Shown: positions 15,650 to 24,414 of the stretch, piece after piece | Layout of the letters: each line of letters opens with the position of its first letter | How positions within the stretch are numbered: the first letter of the stretch is position 1 | Assembly: GCF_001579845.1 (NCBI RefSeq) | Contig: NZ_CP007440.1 | Location: 4,238,029-4,302,028, forward strand | Length of the DNA: 64,000 bases | Source of the DNA: Rhodoplanes sp. Z2-YC6860 | GTDB lineage: Bacteria; Pseudomonadota; Alphaproteobacteria; Rhizobiales; Xanthobacteraceae | Reading direction: 5' to 3' | Notes under the pieces: generated by a model | The model's input: the letters and a program-made list of their open reading frames with translations, nothing else | Databases searched by the model: none | Told to the model about the DNA's origin: nothing | Position numbers and translations under genes: made by a program

Positions 15650-17368
15650 CTACTCGTTCAGCATCACGTTGACGATCGCGGTCCGGCCCGACTGGACGCA
15701 GGCATAGGCCTTTGCAATCGCGTCGCTCAGTGATGCTGGCTTATCGACGTGAATCCCGACGCCGCCGGTCCACTTTGCGAGCTCGGCGTAGTCGGGGTTT
15801 TCGATATGCACGCCGTAGTGCAGTTTTTCGCTCGCGGAGACGCCTTCCGGATACCAGCTGACGTGCGTGCGCCGCATGATCTCGTATTTGTTGTTGTTGA
15901 AGATGACGATCAGGATCGGAAGCTTCTGATCCTTGGAGAACGTGAGGCACGGCAGCACCGGGTTATAGAGGAACGAACCGTCGCCGATCAGCATCGTCAC
16001 CGGCCGTTCGCGGGCCGCCAGTTTGGCGCCGAGCGCGATGCTCAGTCCTTGGCCAAGCCCGCTTGGGATGCGGAAGAAGCTGTGCGGCTCATCCCATTCC
16101 AACAGGTCGCGAATGATCGGGCTGTGAACGATGGTCTCGTCGAGGAAGATCGTGTCTTTCGGCAGCGTGTCGTTCAGCGTGCGGCACAGCAGCGCCGTGG
16201 AGATGCTGTCGCCTTGCTTGGCCTTGTCCTGCGTCGCCTTGCGGCGAGCCATCAGCTTGCCGTGCTCGCCTTCCCAACGCTTGCGTCGCTCGGCGTTCTG
16301 CGCCGGTGTCGCGCCGGCTTTTTTCAGCGCAGCCGTCAGCAAACGCAACGACTGCTCGAGGTCGCCTTCGAGATAAACCTCGGCTTCCATGGTCTGATAG
16401 ACCATGTGGTCTTTGAGCGGATTTTCGCTCACCGAAACGATCGTTGCATTCGGCGGCGTGTTGCCCGGCGGGTACCACGGCACGCGGCTCTCGATCAGCA
16501 AAGCGAGGTCGGTTTCCTTGTGGACCGCCGCGATGTCGGTGCCCAGATGCAGCGGATGCGATTTCGGGAAATTGGCATAGGACGCGGCGCGCCCTTCAAG
16601 CACCGGGATGCCCATCAATTCGGTGAGCTCGATCAGCGCGGTCATCGCTCCGGGAGTGCGGCCGGCGCTTTCTGTGAAGATGACGGGGGATTTGGCCTTG
16701 GCGATCAGCGAGGCGACGCGTTCGACGTCTTCCGGCAGCGCCTGGGTCTTTGGCGGCTCCGGTGTGTCGCGTATTTTCTTCCGCGGGGTCCAGCCATGCA
16801 TCAACGTCTCGACGGGAGCGTTGAGATAGACAGGTCCGGTCGGAAGCCGCTTGGCCATCTCGCCGGCGCGGACCACGCTCTGATAAAGCGTCTCCGGACT
16901 CGGCACCTGGTTGGCCCATTTCACCACCGAGTCGATCAGCCGCTGCGGGCCGCCGACCACGCCGAGGTTGCGGTACCACTGGTTGCCCGGATCGAAGTCG
17001 GCGAGTTCGCCATAGCTCAGCGACTCGCCGGACATCACCAGCATCGGCACTTCATGGGAGCGCGCGCCCTGAAGCGCCATGGCGCCCTGCAGGAGGCCTG
17101 AGCCGGCATGCAGCAGCACCGCCTGCATCCGGCCGGTGACCTGCGTGTAGCCAACAGCGACGCCGACCGCGAGCGTCTCATGTCCGCAATCCATATAGGT
17201 GGGACCTTTGAGGCCGGTGGCGTTTTGCCGGGCCAGCGCCTCCCAGATCGGAGGCCATTCGGACCCCGGGGAGGAGATCACGTAGTCGACATGCAGATTG
17301 CGGAATGCCTCGAGGACAGCTTCGCCGCCGTCCTGCTGATTGGTCAATTTGGTTCGGTCACTGGACAC
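15650..17368 (-). CDS. ThDP-dependent enzyme, acetolactate synthase-like
   Basis: The GTG at 17368 has AAGGAGA 8 bases upstream; a longer reading from 17437 would run into the neighbouring gene. The 572-residue protein has the three-domain layout of the family. Residues 60-80 contain CGHETLAVGVAVGY with the catalytic Glu (Glu64), and residues 462-496 contain the ThDP/metal motif GDGSF...NNNKYE. The second-domain segment is less conserved than in true acetolactate synthases and no small regulatory subunit follows, so a 2-keto acid or acyl decarboxylase/lyase in a catabolic route is likely. Stop 16 bases from the convergent PcaC-like gene. Confidence 0.8.
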   Translation of the reverse strand: MSSDRTKLTNQQDGGEAVLEAFRNLHVDYVISSPGSEWPPIWEALARQNATGLKGPTYMDCGHETLAVGVAVGYTQVTGRMQAVLLHAGSGLLQGAMALQGARSHEVPMLVMSGESLSYGELADFDPGNQWYRNLGVVGGPQRLIDSVVKWANQVPSPETLYQSVVRAGEMAKRLPTGPVYLNAPVETLMHGWTPRKKIRDTPEPPKTQALPEDVERVASLIAKAKSPVIFTESAGRTPGAMTALIELTELMGIPVLEGRAASYANFPKSHPLHLGTDIAAVHKETDLALLIESRVPWYPPGNTPPNATIVSVSENPLKDHMVYQTMEAEVYLEGDLEQSLRLLTAALKKAGATPAQNAERRKRWEGEHGKLMARRKATQDKAKQGDSISTALLCRTLNDTLPKDTIFLDETIVHSPIIRDLLEWDEPHSFFRIPSGLGQGLSIALGAKLAARERPVTMLIGDGSFLYNPVLPCLTFSKDQKLPILIVIFNNNKYEIMRRTHVSWYPEGVSASEKLHYGVHIENPDYAELAKWTGGVGIHVDKPASLSDAIAKAYACVQSGRTAIVNVMLNE

Positions 17369-17394
17369 GTTTGGTCTCCTTATTCGCCAACACT

Positions 17395-18363
17395 CTAGTC
17401 CATCTTGATGTTGGCGGCCTTGATGATCGCGCCCCATTTTTCGCTATCGGTGTGGATCAGTCTTGCCAGCGCTTCGGGGCCGAACTGGCCCGCGGTTGCG
17501 CCCTGCTGCCTCAGCCGCGCCTGATAGCCCGGATCGTTCTGCACGGCGGAAAGCGCGTCGCGCAGCCGTTTGACGTTTTCGGGCGGCGTCTTCGACGACA
17601 CCACTAGGCCATGCCAGCCTTCGGCTTCAACCGTCGGATAGCCGGCTTCGCCGATGGTCGGCGTATCCGGCAAAGCCGGTGAGCGCTGGGGCGCCGCGAC
17701 GCCGATGGCAATCACCTTGCCGGCGCGAACCTGAGGCGCAACCGATGCGGCATCGCCGAACAAGCCGTCGATCTGGCCGCCGATCAGCATCGGCATGCTT
17801 TCGCTGGTGCTGCGGAACGGCACATGCACGAGCTTGATACCAGCCTCGCGCTGCAACAGCTCGGAACCAAGATGTGACACCGTGCCGATGCCCGCGGAGC
17901 CGATCGTCACCTTGGCGGGGTTCGCCTTCGCATAAGCAATGAACTCCGCCATCGTCTTCACGCCAAGCGTCGGCCGCACCACCAGCGTCTGTGCCGAGCG
18001 CCACACCGTGCCGATCGGCACGAAGTCGCGTTCGGCGACGTAAGAGACCTTCTTGCTCCAGGGAATAATGGTGAGCGGTGCGATGCCGCCGAGCAACATG
18101 GTGTGGCCGTCGAGTTCGCCGGCCAGGAACGCTTCGGTGCCGTTCAATCCGCCGCCGCCGCCGCGGTTCTCGATGACGACCGGCTTGCCGAGTTCGCGGC
18201 TCAGACCGTCTACCACCAGCCGCGCGCCGGTGTCGCTCGGGCCGCCCGCCGCGTACGGCACGATGATGCGCACGGCGTGCGAGGGAAACTCCTCGGCCAC
18301 CGCTGCCGGAACGACGGCCGCAAGCGCGATCGCGACAATGAAGGCCGGTACGATCCAACGCAT
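17395..18363 (-). CDS. TctC/Bug solute-binding protein 5 (tandem copy A)
   Basis: The start at 18363 (MRWIVPAFIVAIALAAVVPA) gives a signal peptide ending AAVAE before EFPSHAVRIIVPY. Landmarks: AAGGPSDTGARL, VVIENRGGGGGLNGTEA, DGHTMLLGG and FRSTSESMPMLIGGQIDGLF. The C-terminus KWGAIIKAANIKMD nearly matches that of the next gene upstream. It lies 26 bases ahead of the ThDP enzyme gene, making a three-gene unit with copy B. Confidence 0.85.
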   Translation of the reverse strand: MRWIVPAFIVAIALAAVVPAAVAEEFPSHAVRIIVPYAAGGPSDTGARLVVDGLSRELGKPVVIENRGGGGGLNGTEAFLAGELDGHTMLLGGIAPLTIIPWSKKVSYVAERDFVPIGTVWRSAQTLVVRPTLGVKTMAEFIAYAKANPAKVTIGSAGIGTVSHLGSELLQREAGIKLVHVPFRSTSESMPMLIGGQIDGLFGDAASVAPQVRAGKVIAIGVAAPQRSPALPDTPTIGEAGYPTVEAEGWHGLVVSSKTPPENVKRLRDALSAVQNDPGYQARLRQQGATAGQFGPEALARLIHTDSEKWGAIIKAANIKMD

Positions 18364-18377
18364 GGTGACGCCCGCCT

Positions 18378-19346
18378 TTATTCCGGCTTGATACCGGCGG
18401 CCTTGATGATCGCGCCCCACTTGGCGGTGTCATTTTTGATGAGCTTGGCGAGAGCTTCCGGCCCGGGCTCGCCGGCACTGGCGCCCTGCTTGGCGAGCTT
18501 GGCCTGGTAGTCCGGATCCTTCTGCGCTGTCACCATCGCGCTTTGCAGTCGCTCGATGATCGGCTTGGGAGTCTTCGAGGAGACCACGAAGCTGAACCAG
18601 CTTTCCGACTCGACGGTGGGAAATCCTGCCTCGGCCATGGTCGGTACGTCGGGCAGCGCGCGGCCCCGATGCGGGCCGGCGACGGCGAGTGCGACGATGT
18701 GCCCGGAATTCACCTGCGGCGCGATCGTCGGGCCGTCGCCAAACAGCGCGTCGATCTGTCCGCCGATGAGCTGGGGCATGCTCTCGCTGGTGCTGCGAAA
18801 CGGGATATGGAGCACCTCGATCTTCGCCTCGCGCTTGAGCACCTCGATGGCGAGGTGGGTGACGGCGCCGACGCCGGCCGATCCGATGGTGAGCTTGTTC
18901 GGGTTGGCCTTGGCATAGGCGACGAACTCGGCAACCGTCTTGATGCCGAGCGAGGGACGCACCGCAAGCACCTGTGCGGAGCGCCACACCGTGGAGAGAG
19001 GGACCACGTCTTTCTCGACGTCGTAGCTCACCGGCTTGAACGCCGGGATGATGGTCAGCGGCCCGATGCCTCCCATCAGGATGGTGTATCCGTCCGCTTC
19101 CGCCTTGAAATAGGCCTCCGTGGCGTTGAGCCCGCCGCCGCCGCCGCGGTTCTCGATCACGACCGGCTTGCCCAGCACCTGGCTCAGCGGTTCGGCGGCA
19201 AGTCGTGCCCCGGTGTCGCTCGGGCCGCCCGCCGCATAGGGCACCACGACGCGAACGGTGCGCGACGGGTAGTCGTCGGCCAGTACAGCGCTCAAACTTG
19301 AAGCAAGCGCGCCGGCCGCCAGCGCTATGGTGGCGATCCACTTCAT
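18378..19346 (-). CDS. TctC/Bug solute-binding protein 6 (tandem copy B)
   Basis: The ATG at 19346 has GGGAGG 5 bases upstream. It has the same length (322 aa) as copy A and long identical blocks: PYAAGGPSDTGARL, PVVIENRGGGGGLN, FRSTSESMP and IGGQID. It is the first gene of the unit copy B - copy A - ThDP enzyme. Differences cluster in the signal peptide and in loops after residue 215, which could tune ligand choice. Confidence 0.85.
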   Translation of the reverse strand: MKWIATIALAAGALASSLSAVLADDYPSRTVRVVVPYAAGGPSDTGARLAAEPLSQVLGKPVVIENRGGGGGLNATEAYFKAEADGYTILMGGIGPLTIIPAFKPVSYDVEKDVVPLSTVWRSAQVLAVRPSLGIKTVAEFVAYAKANPNKLTIGSAGVGAVTHLAIEVLKREAKIEVLHIPFRSTSESMPQLIGGQIDALFGDGPTIAPQVNSGHIVALAVAGPHRGRALPDVPTMAEAGFPTVESESWFSFVVSSKTPKPIIERLQSAMVTAQKDPDYQAKLAKQGASAGEPGPEALAKLIKNDTAKWGAIIKAAGIKPE

Positions 19347-19545
19347 GCAAATCCTCCCGCCGTGCAGGTTCTAAGTGCCTGCGTCGTTCTTTTGGTGCGT
19401 CATACTCAGCGTTCGGTCTAGCACCCCTGGGGCGAATGCAACATTGCCAAATTGTCATGGCTCTGACCCATTGCGGATTCGTCATGATCTGTGCGAACTG
19501 CGTTAAACTGCCGCGCCAAAAGAAAATATCGGGAGATGTCAGGCC

Positions 19546-20529
19546 GTGATCGTCGATGCCCACGCACACTATGTTCCACCCGAATTTCTCGACGAGGTCG
19601 CGTCCGGTCGCCGCAAGTTTCCGTCGGTGAAGCTTTCCGTCGAGAACGGCGGCTATCGCTTCGCTTTCGCGAACAACGACGCGAAGCGGCCGGTGCCGCC
19701 GGGCATGGCCGACACCGACAAGCGCAAGAAGTGGCTTGCCGAGCACGGCATCGACAAGCAGGTCGTTGGCGGCTGGCTCGATGTGTTCGGCTACGACGTG
19801 CCGGCGGACGAAGGCGCCGACTGGAGCCGCTATTTCAACGAGCATCTGCTCAAGGGCGTGAAGTCGCATCCATTTCTGGTGCCACTTGCGACGGTGCCGA
19901 TGCAGTCCGGCAAGCATGCCGCCAAGGTTCTGGAAGAGGCGCTCGATGCCGGATTTCCTGGCGCGATGATCGGCACGCAGCCCAAGGGCGCGACCGGTGT
20001 GCTCGACGATCCTGACCTCGAGCCGTTCTGGGACGCAGCTTCACGGCGCAAGGCGACGCTGTTCGTGCATCCGACCTTCGGTGCGCCGGACGAGCGATTG
20101 AAGGCTTATGGACTGGTGAGCGCGGTCGGCCGTGTGACCGACACCACCATCGCCATCGCGCGACTGCTGTATTCCGGGCATCTGACGCGCTACCCGGGCG
20201 TCAATCTCGTGATCTCGCACGGCGGTGCGGCGTTGCCGATGGTGCTCGGCCGCTTGCGCCGTAGCTTCGCGACGGCGCCGGCACAGAACAAGGATCCGAT
20301 GGAAGGGTTCAAGCGGCTCTACTTCGACACCATCGTCTATGACGTGGCGACCTTGCGCTTCGTCTGCGAGCAGGCCGGAGCCGACAAGGTGCTGATGGGC
20401 ACCGATGCGCCATTCACGATCGCCGAGCCCGAGCCCGTGAAGTTTGTCGATGCGGCGAAGTTCAACGCGCAGGAGCGAGCCGCGATCATGGGCGGCACGG
20501 CGGCGAAGCTGTTCAACATCGGAGCCTAG
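19546..20529 (+). CDS. Metal-dependent amidohydrolase (ACMSD-like, Amidohydro_2)
   Basis: The GTG start has GGGAG about 10 bases upstream. His6 and His8 (VDAHAHYVPPEF) are the first metal ligands; FVHPTFG, ISHGGAALP and LMGTDAPF supply the later His and Asp. The layout is that of 2-amino-3-carboxymuconate-6-semialdehyde decarboxylase and related decarboxylases/hydrolases such as gamma-resorcylate decarboxylase (Amidohydro_2). These catalyse metal-assisted C-C bond cleavage on aromatic-derived acids. It is two bases from the molybdenum enzyme gene, so the two are certainly one transcript. Confidence 0.8.
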   Translation: MIVDAHAHYVPPEFLDEVASGRRKFPSVKLSVENGGYRFAFANNDAKRPVPPGMADTDKRKKWLAEHGIDKQVVGGWLDVFGYDVPADEGADWSRYFNEHLLKGVKSHPFLVPLATVPMQSGKHAAKVLEEALDAGFPGAMIGTQPKGATGVLDDPDLEPFWDAASRRKATLFVHPTFGAPDERLKAYGLVSAVGRVTDTTIAIARLLYSGHLTRYPGVNLVISHGGAALPMVLGRLRRSFATAPAQNKDPMEGFKRLYFDTIVYDVATLRFVCEQAGADKVLMGTDAPFTIAEPEPVKFVDAAKFNAQERAAIMGGTAAKLFNIGA

Positions 20530-20531
20530 CT

Positions 20532-22952
20532 GTGTCCGAGCAGGCCATGGGAACGGGCATCGGCCAGCCAGTGCGGCGCCGGGAGGATTTGCGCCTCATC
20601 ACCGGCAAAGGGCGCTACACCGACGATCTCAATCTGTCCGGGCAAGCCTATGCGGCGATGCTGCGCTCGCCGCATGCTCATGCGGTGATCCGTTCGATCG
20701 ACACGACGGCCGCGCGCGCGGTGCGTGGCGTCATCGCTGTGCTCACCGGCAAGGACTGGATCGCTGACGGCATGAAGGCCGTGCCGAACAAGACATTCTC
20801 CTGGCATCCCGCGGAGATGCCGTTGATCAACAGCGACGGCACGGCGCCCTACAACGCGCCGGATTTCCCGCTGCCTTACGACAAGGCGCGCTTCGTCGGT
20901 GAGCCGCTGGTGATGGTGGTCGCCGAGACGGTTGCCGCCGCCAAGGATGGCGCCGAGCAGGTCGTCATCGATTTCGAACCGCTGCCATGTGTCACCTACG
21001 CACCGGATGCGGCCAAGAAGGAGTCGCCGGTTCTTTATGACGAGCACGGCTCCAACATCTGTATCGACGCCAAGGTCGGCGATGGCGAGGCGACGGCGGA
21101 AGCCTTCGCACGCGCCAAGCATGTCGCTCGGATCAGGACCTGGGTGCCGCGCATCGCCGGCTCGCCGATGGAGCCGCGCGCCGCGATCGGAGAATACGAC
21201 AAGGCAACCAACCGCTACACGATCCACACCTGCAACGGCTCGACGCGCCGTCTGCACAAGGACCTGGCGTTGACCCTCGACGTGCAGGATGACGACCTGA
21301 GGCTGGTGATCCGCGATGTGGGCGGCAATTTCGGAACGCGCGGGGCGATCTTCGCCGAGCAGTCGCTGGTGGCCTGGGCCGCCCGCAAAATCGGCCGCCC
21401 GGTGAAATGGACCTCCGACCGCAGCGAAGCGTTGCTCAGCGATTACCAGGGCCGCGACCTCGCCGTGGACGCGGAGCTTGCGCTCGACGAGGACGGCCGG
21501 TTTCTCGCGATGCGCGGCGACAACATCGGCAATCTCGGCGCCCACAGCGGCAACTACTCGATGGTCCAGAAGGGCGTCGAGATCATGTCGAGCATCTACC
21601 GGGTGCCGGCCGCGCATTTCCGCGCGCGCTGCGTGCTGAGCAACACGGCGCCGACGCGCCCGTACCGCAGCGCCGGCCGCCCCGAGGTGATGTATGTCAT
21701 GGAGCGGCTGATCGACATTGCCGCCCGGCAGTTTGGTTTCGATCGCGTCAAGCTCCGGCGGCATAACCTGCTGAAGTCGAAGGAACTGCCCTACAAGAAT
21801 CCGTTCGGTATGCTCTACGACAGCGGCGACTACCATCAGGCGATGGACAAGGCACTGGAGCTTGCCGACTGGAAGGGCTTCGCCAAACGCAAGGCCAAGG
21901 CGCGCCGGGAAGGGCGCTACCGCGGCATCGGCATCTCCAACTATGTGGACACCGCAACCGGCATTCCGCGCGAGCGGGCCGAACTTACCGTGCTAGCGGA
22001 TGGCAGCGTCGATGTCGTCATCGGCACGGTTTCAAACGGCCAGGGTCACGAGACGAGCTTCGCGCAGCTTCTGAACGAGTGGCTCGGTGTGCCCATCGAC
22101 AAGGTGCGCCTGATCACCGGCGACACCGACGTCGTCAAGGTCGGCGGGGGCACGCATTCCGGCCGCGGCATGCGGCTCGGCAGTATCGTGATCTGGAAGT
22201 CTTCGCTCGCGATCATCGAGAAGGCCAGGCAGGTGGCGGCACTGCTGCTGCAGGCGAAATCCGATGATCTCGAATTTCATGACGGGCGTTTCACCGCGAC
22301 GGGCCGCGGCGGCTCGGTCACGCTCGGCGAGGTCGCAACCGCGATGGCCGAACGCACCGATCTGCCGGCGTCATTGCGCGGCGCGTTGAAAGCCGAGTGC
22401 GACGAGACCGTCAACGACGCGAGTTTTCCTTACGGGTGTCACGTCTGCGAGGTCGAGATCGACGGCGACACGGGCACCTGGCGGATCGTGCAGCACACCG
22501 GCGTGGATGACGTCGGCCGCGCCGTCAACCCGCTGATCATCCATGGTCAGACCCACGGCGGCATGGCGCAAGGCATCGGCCAGGCGTTGCTGGAGCAATG
22601 CTTCTATGACGCGGGCACCGGCCAGCTTTTGTCCGGCACTTTCATGGACTACGCGATGCCGCGCGCCCACGCGTTGCCGTCGTTCACCACCGAGATCACC
22701 GAAGTGCCCTCGACGACGCATCCGCTGGGCTTCCGGCCGGCCGGCGAGGGCGGCACCACGCCGGCCCTGGGCGTCGTGGTCAATGCCATCGTCGACGCCC
22801 TGTCGGAGTTCGGAGTCGACCACATCGAGATGCCGGTGACGCCGGAGCGCATCTGGCGCGCGATGCACGGCAAGCCTCAGCTCTCCCGCATGTCGCCTGA
22901 TGAGATCGAGTCCGGAGACTACGGCACGTGTCAGGATCGCGCGCATCATTGA
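20532..22952 (+). CDS. Molybdenum hydroxylase large (molybdopterin-binding) subunit, CoxL/XdhB-like
   Basis: The 806-residue protein begins with GIGQPVRRREDLRLITGKGR, the usual opening of aerobic CO dehydrogenase/aldehyde oxidase large subunits. MoCo-binding segments VGGNFGTRG, RPYRSAGRPE and GGGTHSGRGMRLGS are present. The catalytic Glu is expected at Glu739 in RPAGEGGTTPALG. It does not have the CO dehydrogenase VAYRCSFR-type active-site loop (here APTRPYRSAGR), so CO is not the substrate. The usual 2Fe-2S and FAD subunits are not encoded anywhere in the window. It starts with GTG directly behind the amidohydrolase gene. Confidence 0.85.
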   Translation: MSEQAMGTGIGQPVRRREDLRLITGKGRYTDDLNLSGQAYAAMLRSPHAHAVIRSIDTTAARAVRGVIAVLTGKDWIADGMKAVPNKTFSWHPAEMPLINSDGTAPYNAPDFPLPYDKARFVGEPLVMVVAETVAAAKDGAEQVVIDFEPLPCVTYAPDAAKKESPVLYDEHGSNICIDAKVGDGEATAEAFARAKHVARIRTWVPRIAGSPMEPRAAIGEYDKATNRYTIHTCNGSTRRLHKDLALTLDVQDDDLRLVIRDVGGNFGTRGAIFAEQSLVAWAARKIGRPVKWTSDRSEALLSDYQGRDLAVDAELALDEDGRFLAMRGDNIGNLGAHSGNYSMVQKGVEIMSSIYRVPAAHFRARCVLSNTAPTRPYRSAGRPEVMYVMERLIDIAARQFGFDRVKLRRHNLLKSKELPYKNPFGMLYDSGDYHQAMDKALELADWKGFAKRKAKARREGRYRGIGISNYVDTATGIPRERAELTVLADGSVDVVIGTVSNGQGHETSFAQLLNEWLGVPIDKVRLITGDTDVVKVGGGTHSGRGMRLGSIVIWKSSLAIIEKARQVAALLLQAKSDDLEFHDGRFTATGRGGSVTLGEVATAMAERTDLPASLRGALKAECDETVNDASFPYGCHVCEVEIDGDTGTWRIVQHTGVDDVGRAVNPLIIHGQTHGGMAQGIGQALLEQCFYDAGTGQLLSGTFMDYAMPRAHALPSFTTEITEVPSTTHPLGFRPAGEGGTTPALGVVVNAIVDALSEFGVDHIEMPVTPERIWRAMHGKPQLSRMSPDEIESGDYGTCQDRAHH

Positions 22953-22992
22953 GCGGCCGGCTGCACATTACTGGACGGAAACGGCGTGTTTC

Positions 22993-23005
22993 GGCACAAA
23001 GTGCC
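22993..23005. promoter_or_regulatory. Small palindrome before the cupin gene
   Basis: GGCAC-AAA-GTGCC forms a perfect 5-bp inverted repeat between the molybdenum enzyme gene and the cupin gene. It could be an operator half-site pair or a small hairpin; no T-run follows. Confidence 0.25.
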
Positions 23006-23036
23006 ACGCGTTAAGAAAACTGGGAGGACTGTCGAA

Positions 23037-23513
23037 ATGAGTTTGAAGCCGCGTCGCGTGGTCACGGGTCATGACGCCTCCGGACGTGCGGTGGTGAAGA
23101 TCGACGAGATTGCCAAGAACATTTCGTCGCGGCGCCAGGGTGTCGCCTCCACGGTGGTCTGGTCGACCGACACGTTCCCCGTCAACAACGATGGCGACGA
23201 GGACGCAGGTCAACGCAAGCTCGGCACCACCCTGGAGAATGGCACCGTATTCCGCGTGGTACGCTATGAGCCCGGTGTCGTGCCGCGCCGCCATCGCACG
23301 GATTCGGTCGACTATGCCGTGGTGATCTCCGGCGAGATCGATATGGAACTCGATGGCGAGACCGTGACGCTCAAGGCCGGTGATGTGCTGGTGCAGCGAG
23401 GCACTGTGCACAACTGGGTCAACCGCAGCAACGATGTCGCCATTGTCGCCTTTGTCCTGGTCGCCGCGAAGCCTGTGACGGCCGCTGGCAAGGTGCTGCA
23501 TGCGGAAGGCTGA
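23037..23513 (+). CDS. Cupin-domain protein (158 aa)
   Basis: GGGAGG lies about 9 bases before the ATG. The single cupin barrel is seen in RYEPGVVPRRHRTDSVDYAV, VISGEIDMELDGETV, LKAGDVLVQRGTVHNWVN. The first motif has R-R-H-R where classical cupins have two His, and the second motif keeps one His (TVHNW), so metal binding may be weak. Such proteins often act in catabolic operons as small dioxygenase- or isomerase-like enzymes or sensors. It is 5 bases before the alpha/beta hydrolase gene and so in the same transcript. Confidence 0.75.
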   Translation: MSLKPRRVVTGHDASGRAVVKIDEIAKNISSRRQGVASTVVWSTDTFPVNNDGDEDAGQRKLGTTLENGTVFRVVRYEPGVVPRRHRTDSVDYAVVISGEIDMELDGETVTLKAGDVLVQRGTVHNWVNRSNDVAIVAFVLVAAKPVTAAGKVLHAEG

Positions 23514-23518
23514 GCAAA

Positions 23519-24367
23519 ATGTCTGAAGCCAAGGTTGGTAACGTCGTCATTTTCTATGAGGTCATCGGCAATGCGGGCCCGTGGATCGCGCTGACGCCAG
23601 GCAGCCGCCGTTCGTATGACGAGCTGGTGCCGCTATCGAAAATGCTGGCGCAGCACGGCTATCGCGTGCTGTTGCACGACCGGCGCAACTGCGGCCGCTC
23701 CGAAGTTGGGATCGAGGCGCGCGGCTCCGAGCACGAGATATGGGCTGATGACCTCTATGAACTGGCGAAGCAGCTCAATGCGCTGCCGCTGTACGTCGGC
23801 GGATCGTCCGCCGGCGCGCGCCTCGCGCTGTTGTTCGCCTTGCGCCACCCTGACGCCGTCAAGGGAATGCTGCTGTGGCGCGTCACCGGCGGACAGCACG
23901 CGGCGCAGAAGCTTGCGCATCAGTATTACGGTTCGTTTGCCGAGATGGCCAAGGCCGGCGGAATGGCGGCGGTTTGCGCGTCGGATCATTTTGCCGCCTG
24001 CATCAAGGCGCGGCCGTCCAACCGGGAGCGGCTGATGGCGATGAAACCGGAGGATTTCATCGCCATCATGGACATCTGGCGCAAGAATTTTCTCGCCGCT
24101 GCCGACCTGCCAGTGGTGGGCGCCACGGAAGCGCAACTTCGCGCCCTGAAGATTCCCGCCTGCATCATCGCCGGCAACGACCAGGTGCACACGCCGCAGA
24201 CCGCCCGCAAGGCCGCGAGTCTGATCGGCAACAGCGAATTCCACGATGACGTGGTGGTGAAGAGGCTCGACAACGACCTCCTGAAGGAATGGGACCAGCA
24301 GGAGTGGAAGTCCAAGGAAGGACGGCTCGCTGAGATCTTCAGCGCGTTCCTCAAACGCGTCGACTGA
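23519..24367 (+). CDS. Alpha/beta hydrolase (282 aa)
   Basis: The nucleophile elbow is GGSSAGARLAL (Ser about residue 99), and the oxyanion side has TPGSRRSYDE. The acid is probably the Asp in IAGNDQVHTP. The final catalytic His is not clearly placed; HDDVVV near residue 240 is a candidate. The usual HGG is replaced by TPG. No signal peptide. Gene order amidohydrolase - molybdenum enzyme - cupin - hydrolase suggests hydrolysis of a ring-cleavage or ester intermediate; inferred. Confidence 0.75.
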   Translation: MSEAKVGNVVIFYEVIGNAGPWIALTPGSRRSYDELVPLSKMLAQHGYRVLLHDRRNCGRSEVGIEARGSEHEIWADDLYELAKQLNALPLYVGGSSAGARLALLFALRHPDAVKGMLLWRVTGGQHAAQKLAHQYYGSFAEMAKAGGMAAVCASDHFAACIKARPSNRERLMAMKPEDFIAIMDIWRKNFLAAADLPVVGATEAQLRALKIPACIIAGNDQVHTPQTARKAASLIGNSEFHDDVVVKRLDNDLLKEWDQQEWKSKEGRLAEIFSAFLKRVD

Positions 24368-24414
24368 GACCGCGAGGCCAATGGCGTCGAGCCACAACAG
24401 GCGAGGGCGTGCCG

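Noticed and set aside
18430-19917. 495-codon minus-strand ORF over the tandem TctC genes
   Set aside because: It runs in another frame over a clear receptor gene and into the amidohydrolase region; composition is antisense-like.
20532-22952. CO dehydrogenase large subunit
   Set aside because: The CO-specific active-site loop is not seen; the protein is only a general molybdenum hydroxylase large subunit.
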